Source of the DNA: Bacteroidota bacterium
Lineage (GTDB): Bacteria > Bacteroidota > Bacteroidia > Bacteroidales > FEN-979
Direction of reading: 5' to 3'
Assembly: GCA_026391835.1 (NCBI GenBank)
Contig: JAPLDF010000067.1
Coordinates: forward strand, 78,700 to 142,699
DNA: 64,000 bases
Below, in pieces: positions 32,562 through 42,899 of the stretch. The notes under the pieces were generated by a model. That model was not told where the DNA came from, did not search any database, and saw only the letters and a program-made list of their open reading frames with translations. Each line of letters starts with the position of its first letter. The first letter of the stretch is position 1. The position numbers and the translations under genes were made by a program.

Positions 32562-34376
32562 TCAATATTCAATTTCAAGATCCAGCTCCTCCCTGAGGGT
32601 ACGCAGGGCGGGATTTTTGCCGGCCATCAGTTCAAACTTTTCTTTGTCGGTGTATGGCTTCAGTGTTTGCTGCGATTCGGCAATGGTTGTTTTGAGTTGA
32701 ATTTTAAAGTTGTTCAGCTGCATGCGTAAAAATTCCATCATATCGGTCTTGCGCAGGGTGAGCTCATCTTCAAGCACCTTGTTGTCGAGCGTGAAGGTGA
32801 TGTTCCAGTTATCCTGGAGCACCGGCCGTGAATTTTTCAACGTGGAGTAGAGGTGCGGCGACTCATTTTTCAACTTATCGGCATATTCGTCCCAGCAAAG
32901 GATCAGTTCCGTCTGGGTAAACGGGGTGGTTATCTCATACCTGGCAAGGTCCTCGTCGTTGGCCAGGGCGTCATTCCCTGTTTTTGACACCGGTTTCCTG
33001 ATCGAGGTGGTGCTGGTAAAATCACTTTTAATGTCCCGCATCCTGACTGTTTCCGACGGTTTCCTTGGAGGAGTTTCTGCCGGGGATCCCGAAGATTCCG
33101 GTTGCCCGGGCCCGGCTTCGGCATGCTGTACGACGGGGGCGGGAGGTTGTGGGTGGGAAGCCGGCGGTTGCACGGTTGTTTCCTGTGATGGCAAGCCCGG
33201 AACAACCGCTACAGGCGCGGGTTTTGGCGGGGCAGGCGGTGCGATGGCAGCAGCGGGAGGCGCTGTTTGACCACCGTTTTGCCGGATCATCGGGGCGCAC
33301 ATCTGCATCAGCGAAAGTTCAAGATGCAGACGCTTGTTGTTGCTGGTTTTGTAGTTCAGGTCGCAACGGTTGTTGATGTCGAGCAGCGTCAGCAACAGGC
33401 TTACAGGGCACCGGGCCGACTGTTCCACATAGTGGGCGCGGATAGAGGGTGCAGTTTCGAGCAAACCGGCAGTAGCGGTATCCTTGCATACAAGCAGGTT
33501 CCGCAGGTGCTCGCCGAAGCCGATGATGAAATGCTGCCCTTCGAACCCTTTGCCAATGATATCGTTTATGGTGAGCAGCGGGCCTGAAATATCCCCCTGC
33601 AAAATCTGGTCGGTTATTTTGAAGAAATATTCATAATCGAGCACATTCAGGTTTTCCAGGACAGTATTGTAGGTAAGCTGGTCCCCCGCAAAACTGACAA
33701 GCTGGTCAAAGATGGAGAGGGCGTCGCGCATGGCCCCGTCGGCCTTTTGCGCAATGATGTGCAGGGCATTGTCATCGGCCGTGATATGTTCCATTTCGGC
33801 AACATGGTGAAGATGCCCCGCAATGTCGTCTACCGTGATCCTTTTGAAATCGAAAATCTGGCACCTTGAAAGAATGGTGGGAAGAATCTTGTGTTTTTCG
33901 GTGGTGGCGAGGATAAACTTTGCATAGGGGGGCGGTTCTTCCAGCGTCTTCAGGAATGCATTGAAGGCGGAGGCCGAAAGCATGTGAACTTCATCGATGA
34001 TATACACCTTGTATTTGCCCATCTGTGGGGGGATGCGGACCTGGTCGACCAGGGTGCGGATATCATCCACCGAATTGTTTGAGGCGCCGTCCAGTTCATA
34101 AATGTTGAACGAGGCATTTTCGTTGAAGGAAACACACGACGGGCACTGGTCGCAGGCTTCCATATTGGGCGAAAGAAACGCGCAGTTTATGGTTTTGGCA
34201 AGGATGCGGGCACAGGTCGTTTTCCCGACACCCCTTGGTCCGCAGAACAGAAATGCCTGTGCAAGCTGGTTGTTTTTTATGGCATTTTTCAGGGTGTTGG
34301 TAATGGACTTCTGCCCAACCACGGTGTCGAACGTCTGTGGACGGTATTTCCTCGCCGATACAATAAAATTCTCCAT
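32562..34376 (-). CDS. dnaX: DNA polymerase III gamma/tau subunit
   Basis: 604 residues from the ATG at 34376 (MENFIVSARKYRPQTF), the usual DnaX N-terminus; the eight residues upstream are excluded. DnaX is the clamp-loader ATPase of the replicase. Walker A is FCGPRGVGKTTCARILAK, the zinc module CDQCPSC with an upstream Cys, DEVH box region IIDEVHMLSASAFNAFLK, and sensor 1 ILATTEKHKI. A proline-rich linker lies at about 385-440 before a tau-type C-domain. A -7 box lies upstream on the minus strand. No frameshift signal was looked for in detail. Confidence 0.96.
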   Translation of the reverse strand: MENFIVSARKYRPQTFDTVVGQKSITNTLKNAIKNNQLAQAFLFCGPRGVGKTTCARILAKTINCAFLSPNMEACDQCPSCVSFNENASFNIYELDGASNNSVDDIRTLVDQVRIPPQMGKYKVYIIDEVHMLSASAFNAFLKTLEEPPPYAKFILATTEKHKILPTILSRCQIFDFKRITVDDIAGHLHHVAEMEHITADDNALHIIAQKADGAMRDALSIFDQLVSFAGDQLTYNTVLENLNVLDYEYFFKITDQILQGDISGPLLTINDIIGKGFEGQHFIIGFGEHLRNLLVCKDTATAGLLETAPSIRAHYVEQSARCPVSLLLTLLDINNRCDLNYKTSNNKRLHLELSLMQMCAPMIRQNGGQTAPPAAAIAPPAPPKPAPVAVVPGLPSQETTVQPPASHPQPPAPVVQHAEAGPGQPESSGSPAETPPRKPSETVRMRDIKSDFTSTTSIRKPVSKTGNDALANDEDLARYEITTPFTQTELILCWDEYADKLKNESPHLYSTLKNSRPVLQDNWNITFTLDNKVLEDELTLRKTDMMEFLRMQLNNFKIQLKTTIAESQQTLKPYTDKEKFELMAGKNPALRTLREELDLEIEY

Positions 34377-34408
34377 ATACGTGTCCGTTTCTATTCTCAA
34401 ATATTATT

Positions 34409-34416
34409 CAAAATTA
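34409..34416 (-). promoter_or_regulatory. -7 box for dnaX
   Basis: On the minus strand TAATTTTG, 33 bases before the dnaX ATG. No TTTG at the -33 distance. Confidence 0.45.
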
Positions 34417-34468
34417 CGAAAGTTTTTGTTTTTTGCGTAATTTGGCTGCAACTAACAACCGCGTTTTT

Positions 34469-35776
34469 ATGCTGCTGATCCTTACTGCCTCCATCCCAAG
34501 CCGGCTCAGGTACATTGCGAGCCTGATGGTGAGGGATATACTCGGAATTGAAGTAGTGCTGACCACTTCGCAGGAGGAATTTTCAGGGTATGACGGCCCG
34601 AAGATATCCTATGGCAGTGCACCCCCGGCCGACGGCCTTTTTATCGAAGCCTCCGGGTTGCTTTTTGAAACGGTGATTGCATTCCAGGTGGTGGAACCCT
34701 CAACTTCCGGAGGGTTCCCAATCCTTTTTAAAACAGCAAATCCTTTGTCCGCATTGCCGTTTGATCCCTTCGCAGCAGCCTTTTACCTGGTCACACGGTA
34801 CGAGGAGTACCATCCGCACAAAAAGGACAGCTACGGACGGTTTCCTGCTACCGAAAGCATTGCCTGGAAAGGAAAGTTCCTGGAAATTCCCATTGTTCAC
34901 ACCTGGGCAGGAATGCTGGAGGGTATGTTGCGGAAACATTATCCCGGGTTGAAAATCAGCTACCCGCGGTACAACTTTGTCCCCACGATTGATGTTGATC
35001 ATGCCTGGTGTTACCAGGGGCGGACGTTTGCGCGCACCCTGGGAGGCTTTGGACGTTCGTTCATGCATGGCCGTCTGCAGGAAATTGCCGGGAGGTTCAA
35101 AGTACTTGCCGGGATGACGCCTGATCCCTACGACAATTATGCTTTTATAAACAGTGTGCATGCCCGGTATTCAAATTTCCCGGTTTTTTTTATTCTTTTT
35201 GCCGACTATGGCATGAATGACAACAACGTTACCATTTCATCAAAAAACTTCCACCTCCTGCTCCGGGAGCTTGACAGGCACGGGAAGGTTGGCATACATC
35301 CTTCGCTCTCCTCGAACAAGCACCTGTTCAAACTCGAAGATGAGTATGCGGGGTTGTGCGATGTGCTTGACCGGGATGTAACCTTAAGCCGCCAGCACTT
35401 TCTGAAACTGTCGATGCCCAAAACCTATCGCACCCTGCTGCAGTTTGGCATAACCGACGATTACTCCATGGGGTATGCCACCCATACCGGGTTCAGGGCC
35501 GGGATTGCCGTACCGTTCCCGTTCTTTGACCTGGTAAAGAATGAAGCCACCCGGCTGATGATCCACCCGGTTTCGCTGATGGATGTAACGATGAAGGATT
35601 ATCTTCGTCTAAGCAGGGTTGAAAGCCTCGAAAAAATAAAACAGATGATCCAGACTGTCAGATCTGTCAATGGTGAATTCGTCAGCCTGTGGCACAATGA
35701 AAGCCTCGGAGATACCGGCCGGTGGGAAGGCTGGCGGGCGGTGTATGAAGAGATGGTTCAGCAGGCTTCCACCTGA
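34469..35776 (+). CDS. Polysaccharide deacetylase family protein (CE4-like)
   Basis: 435 residues from the ATG at 34469. The N-terminal ~170 residues form a separate region typical of this subgroup (LPFDPFAAAFYLVTRYEEY). The NodB-like domain follows with FVPTIDVDHAW, an Asp-x-Asp-His catalytic and metal segment, then IGIHPSLSS-like HPS motif (GKVGIHPSLSSNKH) and FVSLWHNESLGD near the end. The substrate would be an N-acetylated surface glycan or peptidoglycan. It runs in one unit with the FemAB/GNAT-like gene 8 bases downstream, suggesting joint work on a surface polymer. Confidence 0.85.
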   Translation: MLLILTASIPSRLRYIASLMVRDILGIEVVLTTSQEEFSGYDGPKISYGSAPPADGLFIEASGLLFETVIAFQVVEPSTSGGFPILFKTANPLSALPFDPFAAAFYLVTRYEEYHPHKKDSYGRFPATESIAWKGKFLEIPIVHTWAGMLEGMLRKHYPGLKISYPRYNFVPTIDVDHAWCYQGRTFARTLGGFGRSFMHGRLQEIAGRFKVLAGMTPDPYDNYAFINSVHARYSNFPVFFILFADYGMNDNNVTISSKNFHLLLRELDRHGKVGIHPSLSSNKHLFKLEDEYAGLCDVLDRDVTLSRQHFLKLSMPKTYRTLLQFGITDDYSMGYATHTGFRAGIAVPFPFFDLVKNEATRLMIHPVSLMDVTMKDYLRLSRVESLEKIKQMIQTVRSVNGEFVSLWHNESLGDTGRWEGWRAVYEEMVQQAST

Positions 35777-35784
35777 TTTTTTTT

Positions 35785-36717
35785 ATGATCAAGTATCTAA
35801 GACATAATCAAATAGATAAAAGCCGCTGGGACGACTGCATCAGCAGATCGGCGAACCGCAGGGTATATGCTTTTTCCTGGTATCTCGACCTGGTTTGTCC
35901 CGGTTGGGAGGCGCTGGTTGAGGGGGATTATGTCTGCGTATTTCCCCTTACCTGCTACCGCAAATGGGGGATCAGCTATCTTGCACAGCCCTTTTTTACC
36001 CAGCAACTTGGTATTTTTTCGCCAAAGGAACTTTCGGAGGAAGATGTTGCAGCTTTTATCATGGCCGTCCCGGCCAAATACAGGTTTATGGAGATTCACC
36101 TGAATTCCATGAACCGGTATTCCGGGGCCGGCGAAACGACCATGCGTGTCAACCATGAGCTGGACCTGGCCGGTACGTATGCAGACCTGGCCGGATCGTA
36201 TTCAAAAAACACGGTGAGGAATATCCGCAAGGCGGCTGCCTGTGAGATGACCGTTGACCGTACAACCGGCGTGGATGATCTCATTGGATTGTTCCGCGCA
36301 ACTTTCGGGAAAAAGGAGGGGAAATTAAAGGATTCCCATTATGAAACGCTGCGGAAACTGATGATGCATTGCATTGGCAATCAAACCGGTTACCTGCTTG
36401 GTGCGGGCACAAAAGAGGGGAGCCTTTCGGCAGGTGCTTTTTTCCTTTTCGACCGGGAGCGTGTTTATTTCCTGTTTGCTGCCTCGTCGCCGGATGCCCG
36501 GGAGAACGGCGGAATGTTTTTGCTGATAGACCGTTTTATTACGGAAAATGCCGGGAAGAGCCTTGTCCTTGATTTTGAAGGAGGAAACGACCCGGCCCTG
36601 GGAAGGTTTTATAAAAGTTTTGGCGCCCTGGAAGTCCCGTACCCGGCATTGCGGATAAGCCGGCTTGCAAAAGTGGTTGAAAAAGTACTTTATTTCTCAC
36701 GCAGGCTCCGGAAATAG
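35785..36717 (+). CDS. FemAB/GNAT-like acyltransferase
   Basis: 310 residues. A two-GNAT layout: first half with YAFSWYLDLVCPGWEALV and YLAQPFFTQQLGIF; second half with YSKNTVRNIRKAAACEMTVD, GLFRATFGKKEGKL, GAFFLFDRERVYFLFAAS and LDFEGGNDPALGRFYKSFGA. Relatives transfer aminoacyl or acyl groups to cell-wall or lipopolysaccharide precursors. It is 8 bases downstream of the deacetylase and is followed by upp. The exact acceptor is unknown. Confidence 0.8.
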   Translation: MIKYLRHNQIDKSRWDDCISRSANRRVYAFSWYLDLVCPGWEALVEGDYVCVFPLTCYRKWGISYLAQPFFTQQLGIFSPKELSEEDVAAFIMAVPAKYRFMEIHLNSMNRYSGAGETTMRVNHELDLAGTYADLAGSYSKNTVRNIRKAAACEMTVDRTTGVDDLIGLFRATFGKKEGKLKDSHYETLRKLMMHCIGNQTGYLLGAGTKEGSLSAGAFFLFDRERVYFLFAASSPDARENGGMFLLIDRFITENAGKSLVLDFEGGNDPALGRFYKSFGALEVPYPALRISRLAKVVEKVLYFSRRLRK

Positions 36718-36728
36718 AGAAAATTAGC

Positions 36729-36736
36729 TAATTTTG
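36729..36736 (+). promoter_or_regulatory. -7 box for upp
   Basis: TAATTTTG, 28 bases before the upp ATG; no clear -33. Confidence 0.45.
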
Positions 36737-36764
36737 TGAGAGGTTAACATAAAAATTAAAAGCC

Positions 36765-37415
36765 ATGGTCAATGTTTTATCTTCGGGCAATTCCATACTG
36801 AATCAATATATCTCAGAATTAAGGGATGCAGAGATACAGAAAGACAGTTTAAGGTTTCGTTATAACCTTGAGCGGCTAGGCGGCATTTTTGCATACGAAA
36901 TCAGCAGGGTGCTGGCGTATGAAACAAGGGAAGTGGTGACCCCGCTTGGCATCGCAAATGTACCGGTGCTGATCGAATACCCGGTGCTGGCAACCATCCT
37001 TCGTGCCGGCCTGCCTTTCCACCAGGGATTCCTCAATTTTTATGATAAGTCGGAAAATGCATTTATTTCGGCGTTTCGCCGTCATCACAAAGATGGTACA
37101 TTCTCGATAAACATTGAATATGCTTCGGTAACCGAAATCGAGAACAAGGTCGTAATCTTGTGCGACACCATGCTTGCTTCAGGATCTTCAATGGTACTGG
37201 CATACAAGGAACTGGTTAGCCATGGAAAACCGAAACACACCCACATCGTGGCTGCTGTTGCCAATGTGGAGGGCGTGGAGTATGTTAAAAAACATATTTC
37301 AAAGAACGATATCACCATCTGGCTGGGAGCCGTTGACGATGAAATGACCGCCCAGTCATATATTGTGCCGGGATTGGGTGATGCCGGCGATCTTGCTTAC
37401 GGAAAAAAACACTGA
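36765..37415 (+). CDS. upp: Uracil phosphoribosyltransferase
   Basis: 216 residues, full length. It converts uracil and PRPP to UMP in pyrimidine salvage. Motifs are complete: ATILRAGLPF, the PRPP loop VVILCDTMLASGSSMVLAY (D-T-M-L-A-S-G), and the C-terminal uracil-binding end GLGDAGDLAYGKKH. An ABC-type permease starts 8 bases after, but a functional link is not obvious. Confidence 0.96.
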   Translation: MVNVLSSGNSILNQYISELRDAEIQKDSLRFRYNLERLGGIFAYEISRVLAYETREVVTPLGIANVPVLIEYPVLATILRAGLPFHQGFLNFYDKSENAFISAFRRHHKDGTFSINIEYASVTEIENKVVILCDTMLASGSSMVLAYKELVSHGKPKHTHIVAAVANVEGVEYVKKHISKNDITIWLGAVDDEMTAQSYIVPGLGDAGDLAYGKKH

Positions 37416-37423
37416 TACCTTTT

Positions 37424-38668
37424 ATGAAAAACACGCTGGTTCTTGAAAATATAAACATATCACTGGTTTCCATCAGGAGCCACCTGTTGCGCACGATCCT
37501 GACCATCCTCATCATCTCTTTCGGGATCATGGCGCTGGTTGGAATCCTTACTGCCACCGACTCCATCAAATACTACCTTACCCAGAATTTTTCCATGATG
37601 GGTTCCAATACGCTGACCATCCGCAACCGTTCGATGAACATTCACATGGGAGGCGGCGACCGCAAGGAAAAACGCTATGAACCAATAACGTACAACCAGG
37701 CCCTGGAATTCAAGGACCGTTTTGATTTCCCGGCATATACCTCCGTATTCACGCGGGCTACGGGGATCGCAACCCTGAAATATGAAGCCAACAAGACCAA
37801 CCCGAATGTGGGCGTTATCGGCGCAGATGAAAATTACCTTGTCACCTCCGGCGACGAAGTAGAATTCGGCCGGAACTTTACCCCCAATGAAATTTATTAT
37901 GGATTCAGTTCGGCGATCCTGGGTGCCTCGTTGGTCACCGATCTCTTTAAAAACAAGGAGGATCCCCTGGGTAAAATCATTTCAATCGGCCCGGGGAAAT
38001 TTAAAATTATCGGGGTGTTGAAATCCAAAGGCTCCAGCATGGGTTTCAGCGGCGACCGGACCTGCTTTATCCCGGTTACAAATGTGCGCACAAATTTTCC
38101 CCGCCCAAACATGTCGTTCAATATCAATGTGATGGCGAAAAGGCCCGAGCTGGTCGATGCCGCCACAGGCGAAGCGACAGCCATCCTGAGAAACATCCGG
38201 AAAGTGCCGGTAGGCATGGAAGATACCTTTGAGATCACAAAGAGTGACAACATTGCCAAAATGTTGATAGAGAATATAAAATATGTCACCATGGCCGCGA
38301 CCATCATCGGGTTTATCACCCTGCTCGGGGCTGCCATCGGGTTGATGAACATCATGCTGGTATCGGTGACCGAACGCACCCGCGAGATCGGTATCCGGAA
38401 AGCCATCGGAGCAACCAAGCGTGTGATCCGCAACCAGTTCCTCGTTGAGTCGATCGTCATAGGCCAGCTGGGCGGGTTGCTCGGAATCGTGCTTGGCATC
38501 CTGGTAGGGAATATCATTTCGCTGCTGATCGGCAGCGCATTTATCGTACCCTGGTTATGGATCGCCACAGGCGTGGTGCTCTGTTTTATCGTTGCCCTGG
38601 TGAGCGGGATCATCCCGGCAAGAAAAGCAGCGAATCTCGATCCGATCGAGTCACTTCGTTACGAATAA
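37424..38668 (+). CDS. MacB-like ABC transporter permease
   Basis: 414 residues. One membrane helix near the N-terminus (SHLLRTILTILIISFGIMAL), a large extracytoplasmic MacB_PCD domain (about residues 50-265), then three C-terminal helices with the FtsX signature (VTERTREIGIRKAIGATKRV). The permease lacks its ATPase here; the ATP-binding partner must be encoded elsewhere. Such proteins drive mechanotransmission in lipoprotein, peptide or cell-division transport. Located 8 bases after upp and overlapping nothing; the helicase start follows 8 bases after its stop. Confidence 0.9.
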   Translation: MKNTLVLENINISLVSIRSHLLRTILTILIISFGIMALVGILTATDSIKYYLTQNFSMMGSNTLTIRNRSMNIHMGGGDRKEKRYEPITYNQALEFKDRFDFPAYTSVFTRATGIATLKYEANKTNPNVGVIGADENYLVTSGDEVEFGRNFTPNEIYYGFSSAILGASLVTDLFKNKEDPLGKIISIGPGKFKIIGVLKSKGSSMGFSGDRTCFIPVTNVRTNFPRPNMSFNINVMAKRPELVDAATGEATAILRNIRKVPVGMEDTFEITKSDNIAKMLIENIKYVTMAATIIGFITLLGAAIGLMNIMLVSVTERTREIGIRKAIGATKRVIRNQFLVESIVIGQLGGLLGIVLGILVGNIISLLIGSAFIVPWLWIATGVVLCFIVALVSGIIPARKAANLDPIESLRYE

Positions 38669-38676
38669 AACGGACC

Positions 38677-40104
38677 ATGGACCTGACCGGTGTTATCGCC
38701 ATGCTGCGTCAGGAATTTCCCTATGATCCTACCGAGGGCCAGGATAAACTGCTCGGGGAACTTGCAGTATTCCTGACCATTTCGTGGAAGCAGCAAAATG
38801 CCTTGTTTATCCTGAGGGGATACGCAGGTACCGGCAAAACCACGGTTGTCAAAGCCCTTGTAGACGTCCTTCCCAGGATTGGTAAAAAAACCACGCTGCT
38901 GGCACCAACCGGGCGCGCCGCAAAAGTACTTACCAACTATACGCACAAAGAGGCAAACACGATCCACCGGAAAATATATTTTGCCCGTACCAACAAGGAT
39001 GGGCTCATCGACCTCAAACTCCAGGTCAATTACCACAAGCATACACTATTCATCGTTGATGAAGCATCGATGATCCAGCATACCATGTCGGCCGAAGGCG
39101 CCCTGTTTTCGACCAGGAACCTGCTGGATGATCTTTTTCAATTTGTTTACAGCGGCGAAAACTGCCGCATGCTCTTTATCGGTGATGCCGCCCAGCTGCC
39201 GCCTGTTGGCCTGGACCACAGCCCGGCGCTCGACCATGAGTTTTTGCAACGGGCCTATCACCTCAGCATCGATACTTTTGAACTGACAGAAGTTGTAAGG
39301 CAGGCCAAAGAATCAGGGATCCTGGTCAATGCCACATTGGTCAGGCAGCAGATACAGGCCCAAAAACTTGAATTTCCGATGTTTTCCATCGGCGGGTACA
39401 GGGATATCGTCCGGCTGGACGGCCAGGATCTTGAAGAAGCCCTCAACCATGCCTATTCCGGGTCACAAAAGGAGAACAATGTGGTTATCTGCAGGTCAAA
39501 CAAGCGTGCCAATATCTACAACAGGGAGATCCGCCACAGGATCCTTTATCTCGAGGAGGAGATTTCCACCGGTGATTACCTGATGGTTGTCAAGAACAAC
39601 TATTTCTGGCTGCCCCTCGAGTCGACAGCCGGGTTCATTGCCAACGGTGACATCGTGGAACTGATGCGGATCCGCAACATTGAGGAAATGTATGGCTTCC
39701 GGTTCGCAGATGTTACCGTTCGTTTTCTCGATTATCCCGAAGAGAAGGACCTTGATGTAAAAATCATCCTTGACACCCTGATGTCGGAATCGGCTGCTTT
39801 GACGCAGCCCGATAACAACAGGTTGTTCCAGTCGGTCATGGCCGATTTCCAGGATATCCCGTCACGCAGTGAGCGGATGGAAAAGGTCAAGGCAAGCCCC
39901 TATTTCAATGCGCTGCAGGTGAAGTTCGCCTATGCGCTTACCTGCCACAAAACACAGGGAGGGCAATGGGACAATGTGTTTATCGACCAGGGGTATCTCA
40001 ACGACAAGATGCTGAACGCGGAATTTGGAAGGTGGCTGTATACCGCGGTAACAAGGGCAACGAAGAAACTATTCCTGATTAATTTTGAAGAAAGGTTTTT
40101 TTAG
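38677..40104 (+). CDS. RecD/Dda-like ATP-dependent DNA helicase
   Basis: 475 residues from the ATG at 38677; longer frames start inside the permease gene. Superfamily 1 helicase: Walker A GYAGTGKTTVVKAL, motif II VDEASMIQ, motif III GDAAQLPPVGL, and the C-terminal TCHKTQGGQWDNVFIDQ with VTRATKKLF. The short architecture without N-terminal domain is that of Dda-like helicases. Likely role in DNA recombination or repair; no RecBC partner nearby. Convergent with the beta-barrel gene, 13 bases apart. Confidence 0.9.
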   Translation: MDLTGVIAMLRQEFPYDPTEGQDKLLGELAVFLTISWKQQNALFILRGYAGTGKTTVVKALVDVLPRIGKKTTLLAPTGRAAKVLTNYTHKEANTIHRKIYFARTNKDGLIDLKLQVNYHKHTLFIVDEASMIQHTMSAEGALFSTRNLLDDLFQFVYSGENCRMLFIGDAAQLPPVGLDHSPALDHEFLQRAYHLSIDTFELTEVVRQAKESGILVNATLVRQQIQAQKLEFPMFSIGGYRDIVRLDGQDLEEALNHAYSGSQKENNVVICRSNKRANIYNREIRHRILYLEEEISTGDYLMVVKNNYFWLPLESTAGFIANGDIVELMRIRNIEEMYGFRFADVTVRFLDYPEEKDLDVKIILDTLMSESAALTQPDNNRLFQSVMADFQDIPSRSERMEKVKASPYFNALQVKFAYALTCHKTQGGQWDNVFIDQGYLNDKMLNAEFGRWLYTAVTRATKKLFLINFEERFF

Positions 40105-40117
40105 TCACTCGTCTTTC

Positions 40118-41017
40118 CTACCAGCCCAGCAATGTTATCCCAACCGTAAAGGGGTATAATTCCGGTCCCTGGTTGTTCTGGAACATCTTTGTAAGCGAGT
40201 AGGTGCCGAAAAGGTTCAGGTGCGACCAGCCTGCACGAAAAGAGGCATCCACTTTGAACGGGGCAAGGTGATAGGCGCCGCGATCGTTCACCGAATGGTG
40301 CTCCACATCAAAGGTGGCAACCTGGTTCCCGCTGTTATCAACCAGCGAATATGTCCCCTCCTTGTTGTCGTATGTCTGCTTGGTATAGGATCCGATGCGC
40401 ACACCGGCGATAACACCCACTGATACGTGGAAACTGCTTAAACGGCGATAGGGGTTGGTTTGAAATTCAAAAAACAAAGGCACGTTCAGGTATGAAACCA
40501 CCAGTTTGTTCACCTTCATGGTTACCGGGTTGCCCTGTGCATCCTGCACTTTGTAAGCCACTATCGTGCTTGAGTCTTTAAGCATGACATAATTGTCGGT
40601 AAAATAGTAGTTGCTTATCTGGAATCCAAGGCCCGTGGTGAACCCGATCTTGTTGTTGTAAAGGTTCACATTCAGTTCAAAAGGGTTGAGGTTCACCGTG
40701 AGTGAACGCGCGGTATTCATATTCATGTACGGGTATGCCGGGTTGAAGGTCATGTTGAAATCCGGGTTTACATAGCCGCTGACGCCAAGATCAACACCGG
40801 CCCAGTGCCCGTTGAATTTCTTTTTATTCTTGCAAAACGGGAAATCGCTCATGTTGAAGTTTTCCATGGAACAGGCAAATTCGTTCATCCTGGCGCTGTC
40901 GCCCATGTGATGTCCGTGTTTGTACCACGGGCATTTTTTTTCATCCTGTGCATTGGTGTTTACCGAAAGGAGCACCAGCACCGCAAATATTAGTGTGAGT
41001 TTAACTATAGATTTCAT
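40118..41017 (-). CDS. Outer-membrane beta-barrel protein, function unknown
   Basis: 299 residues with a signal peptide (SIVKLTLIFAVLVLLSVNTN|AQ). The mature protein shows alternating hydrophobic strands (GVDLGVSGYVN, GFTTGLGFQISNYYF, VSVGVIAGVRIGS, FRAGWSHLNLFGTYSL) and a C-terminal aromatic (ITLLGW), as in PorT-like barrels. A His- and Cys-rich stretch (CPWYKHGHHMGD ... CSMENFN ... CKNKKK) after the signal peptide is unusual. Lone gene between a helicase and lepA. Confidence 0.75.
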   Translation of the reverse strand: MKSIVKLTLIFAVLVLLSVNTNAQDEKKCPWYKHGHHMGDSARMNEFACSMENFNMSDFPFCKNKKKFNGHWAGVDLGVSGYVNPDFNMTFNPAYPYMNMNTARSLTVNLNPFELNVNLYNNKIGFTTGLGFQISNYYFTDNYVMLKDSSTIVAYKVQDAQGNPVTMKVNKLVVSYLNVPLFFEFQTNPYRRLSSFHVSVGVIAGVRIGSYTKQTYDNKEGTYSLVDNSGNQVATFDVEHHSVNDRGAYHLAPFKVDASFRAGWSHLNLFGTYSLTKMFQNNQGPELYPFTVGITLLGW

Positions 41018-41089
41018 AAAAATTAGAATTTTTGGTTAGACAGTATAGGACGAGGTTAAACCGGGAATGTTACAACCCGGGAAAATAAA

Positions 41090-42880
41090 TCAGGAATCAA
41101 GCTTGAGGACTGCGAGGAAGGCCTTCTGCGGAACTTCAACATTGCCTATCTGGCGCATACGCTTTTTCCCTTTTTTCTGTTTTTCAAGGAGTTTGCGTTT
41201 ACGCGTGATATCGCCGCCGTAACATTTCGCTGTAACATCCTTTCTGAGCGCTTTCACAGTTTCACGTGCAATCACCTTGGCGCCGATGGCGGCCTGGATA
41301 GCGACGTCGTACTGTTGCCTCGGGATAAATTCCTTGAGTTTTTCACAGAAGCGACGACCAAAATCATAGGCATTGTTCCTGGTGATCAGGGCAGACAGTG
41401 CGTCGACGATTTCACCGTTCAGCAGTATGTCCAGTTTGATAAGGTCGGCTGTTTGCCAGCCTGACGGGTGATAGTCAAATGAGGCATATCCTTTTGAGAT
41501 GCTTTTCAGCTTGTCATAAAAATCAAAGACAATCTCACCCAGCGGCAACTCAACGGTCAGTTCGATCCTGTCGGTGGTGAGGTAAACCTGGTTTTTCAGA
41601 ATACCGCGCTTGCCAACGCACAGTGTCATGATTGAGCCGATGTATTCTGATTTTGTGATGATGTTGGCAATAATGGTCGGCTCCTCTATTTTATTGATGT
41701 AGTTTGGTTCGGGCAACCCTGAAGGATTGTATACATCCAGCATTTCTCCCTTGGTGGTATAAACTTTATAGGAAACGTTCGGAACGGTGGTAATGACATC
41801 CATGTCGAATTCGCGGTCGAGCCTTTCCTGCACGATCTCCATGTGCAGCAAGCCAAGGAACCCGCAGCGGAACCCAAAACCCAGCGCGGCCGAAGCCTCC
41901 GGCTCGAACGACAATGCTGCATCGTTCAGCCTGAGTTTTTCTAGCGAATCGCGCAATACTTCATAGTCATCCGCATCGGTTGGATAGATGCCTGCAAACA
42001 CCATCGGTTTGACCCCGAGGAATCCTTCAATGATTTCGGAACACGGCCTGCCGACATGGGTGATGGTATCGCCGACCTGGACTTCCTTGCTGTTTTTGAT
42101 CCCCGAGATGATGTACCCGACATCACCGGCATAAACGGTATTGCGCACCTCCTGCTTCATGCGTAAAATTCCGACTTCATCGGCATGGTAATCCATGCCG
42201 GTAGCCACAAATTTCACATGATCCCCTTTTTTTATCGAGCCGTTGAAAATTCTGAAATAGGCAACGACGCCCCTGAACGGGTTGAACAGCGAATCGAAAA
42301 TCAATGCCTGCAGGGGCGCTTCGGGATCCCCTTTCGGACAGGGTATCCTGGTAATAATGGCCTCAAGGACCTGGTCAATACCTATGCCGGTTTTTGCGCT
42401 TACCGCTAAAATTTCATCGTGGTCGCAACCAAGCAGATCCACAATCTGGTCTTTTACTTCCTCGATCATTGCCGCATCCATGTCTATCTTGTTCAGCACA
42501 GGGATGATGGTCAGGTTATGGTCAATGGCAAGATAGAGATTGGAAATGGTCTGGGCCTGGATACCCTGTGTGGCATCCACCACCAGCAATGCGCCTTCAC
42601 AGGCGGCAATGGCCCTTGAAACTTCATAGGAGAAGTCAACGTGCCCGGGGGTATCAATAAGGTTCAGGACATAGTCAACACCATTGTGCGGGAAATTCAT
42701 CTGGATGGCGTGACTTTTGATCGTTATACCCCGCTCACGCTCCAGGTCCATGTCGTCGAGCACCTGTTCCCTGGAGTCCCGTTCAGAAACGGTATCAGTC
42801 CATTGCAACAGGCGGTCGGCCAGTGTCGATTTGCCGTGATCAATGTGGGCAATTATGCAGAAGTTACGTAGGTTTTTCAC
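41090..42880 (-). CDS. lepA: Elongation factor 4 (LepA), GTG start
   Basis: 596 residues. EF4 is a ribosome-bound GTPase that back-translocates or assists 30S assembly. G1 [15 protein letters not shown]3 DTPGHVDF, G4 NKID, and the LepA-only C-terminal domain ([31 protein letters not shown]) are present. The codon at 42880 is GTG, not ATG; no in-frame ATG precedes. Upstream is the CHU_C protein 19 bases away in the same direction. Confidence 0.97.
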   Translation of the reverse strand: MKNLRNFCIIAHIDHGKSTLADRLLQWTDTVSERDSREQVLDDMDLERERGITIKSHAIQMNFPHNGVDYVLNLIDTPGHVDFSYEVSRAIAACEGALLVVDATQGIQAQTISNLYLAIDHNLTIIPVLNKIDMDAAMIEEVKDQIVDLLGCDHDEILAVSAKTGIGIDQVLEAIITRIPCPKGDPEAPLQALIFDSLFNPFRGVVAYFRIFNGSIKKGDHVKFVATGMDYHADEVGILRMKQEVRNTVYAGDVGYIISGIKNSKEVQVGDTITHVGRPCSEIIEGFLGVKPMVFAGIYPTDADDYEVLRDSLEKLRLNDAALSFEPEASAALGFGFRCGFLGLLHMEIVQERLDREFDMDVITTVPNVSYKVYTTKGEMLDVYNPSGLPEPNYINKIEEPTIIANIITKSEYIGSIMTLCVGKRGILKNQVYLTTDRIELTVELPLGEIVFDFYDKLKSISKGYASFDYHPSGWQTADLIKLDILLNGEIVDALSALITRNNAYDFGRRFCEKLKEFIPRQQYDVAIQAAIGAKVIARETVKALRKDVTAKCYGGDITRKRKLLEKQKKGKKRMRQIGNVEVPQKAFLAVLKLDS

Positions 42881-42899
42881 GGGTGCAAAGATATAAAAT

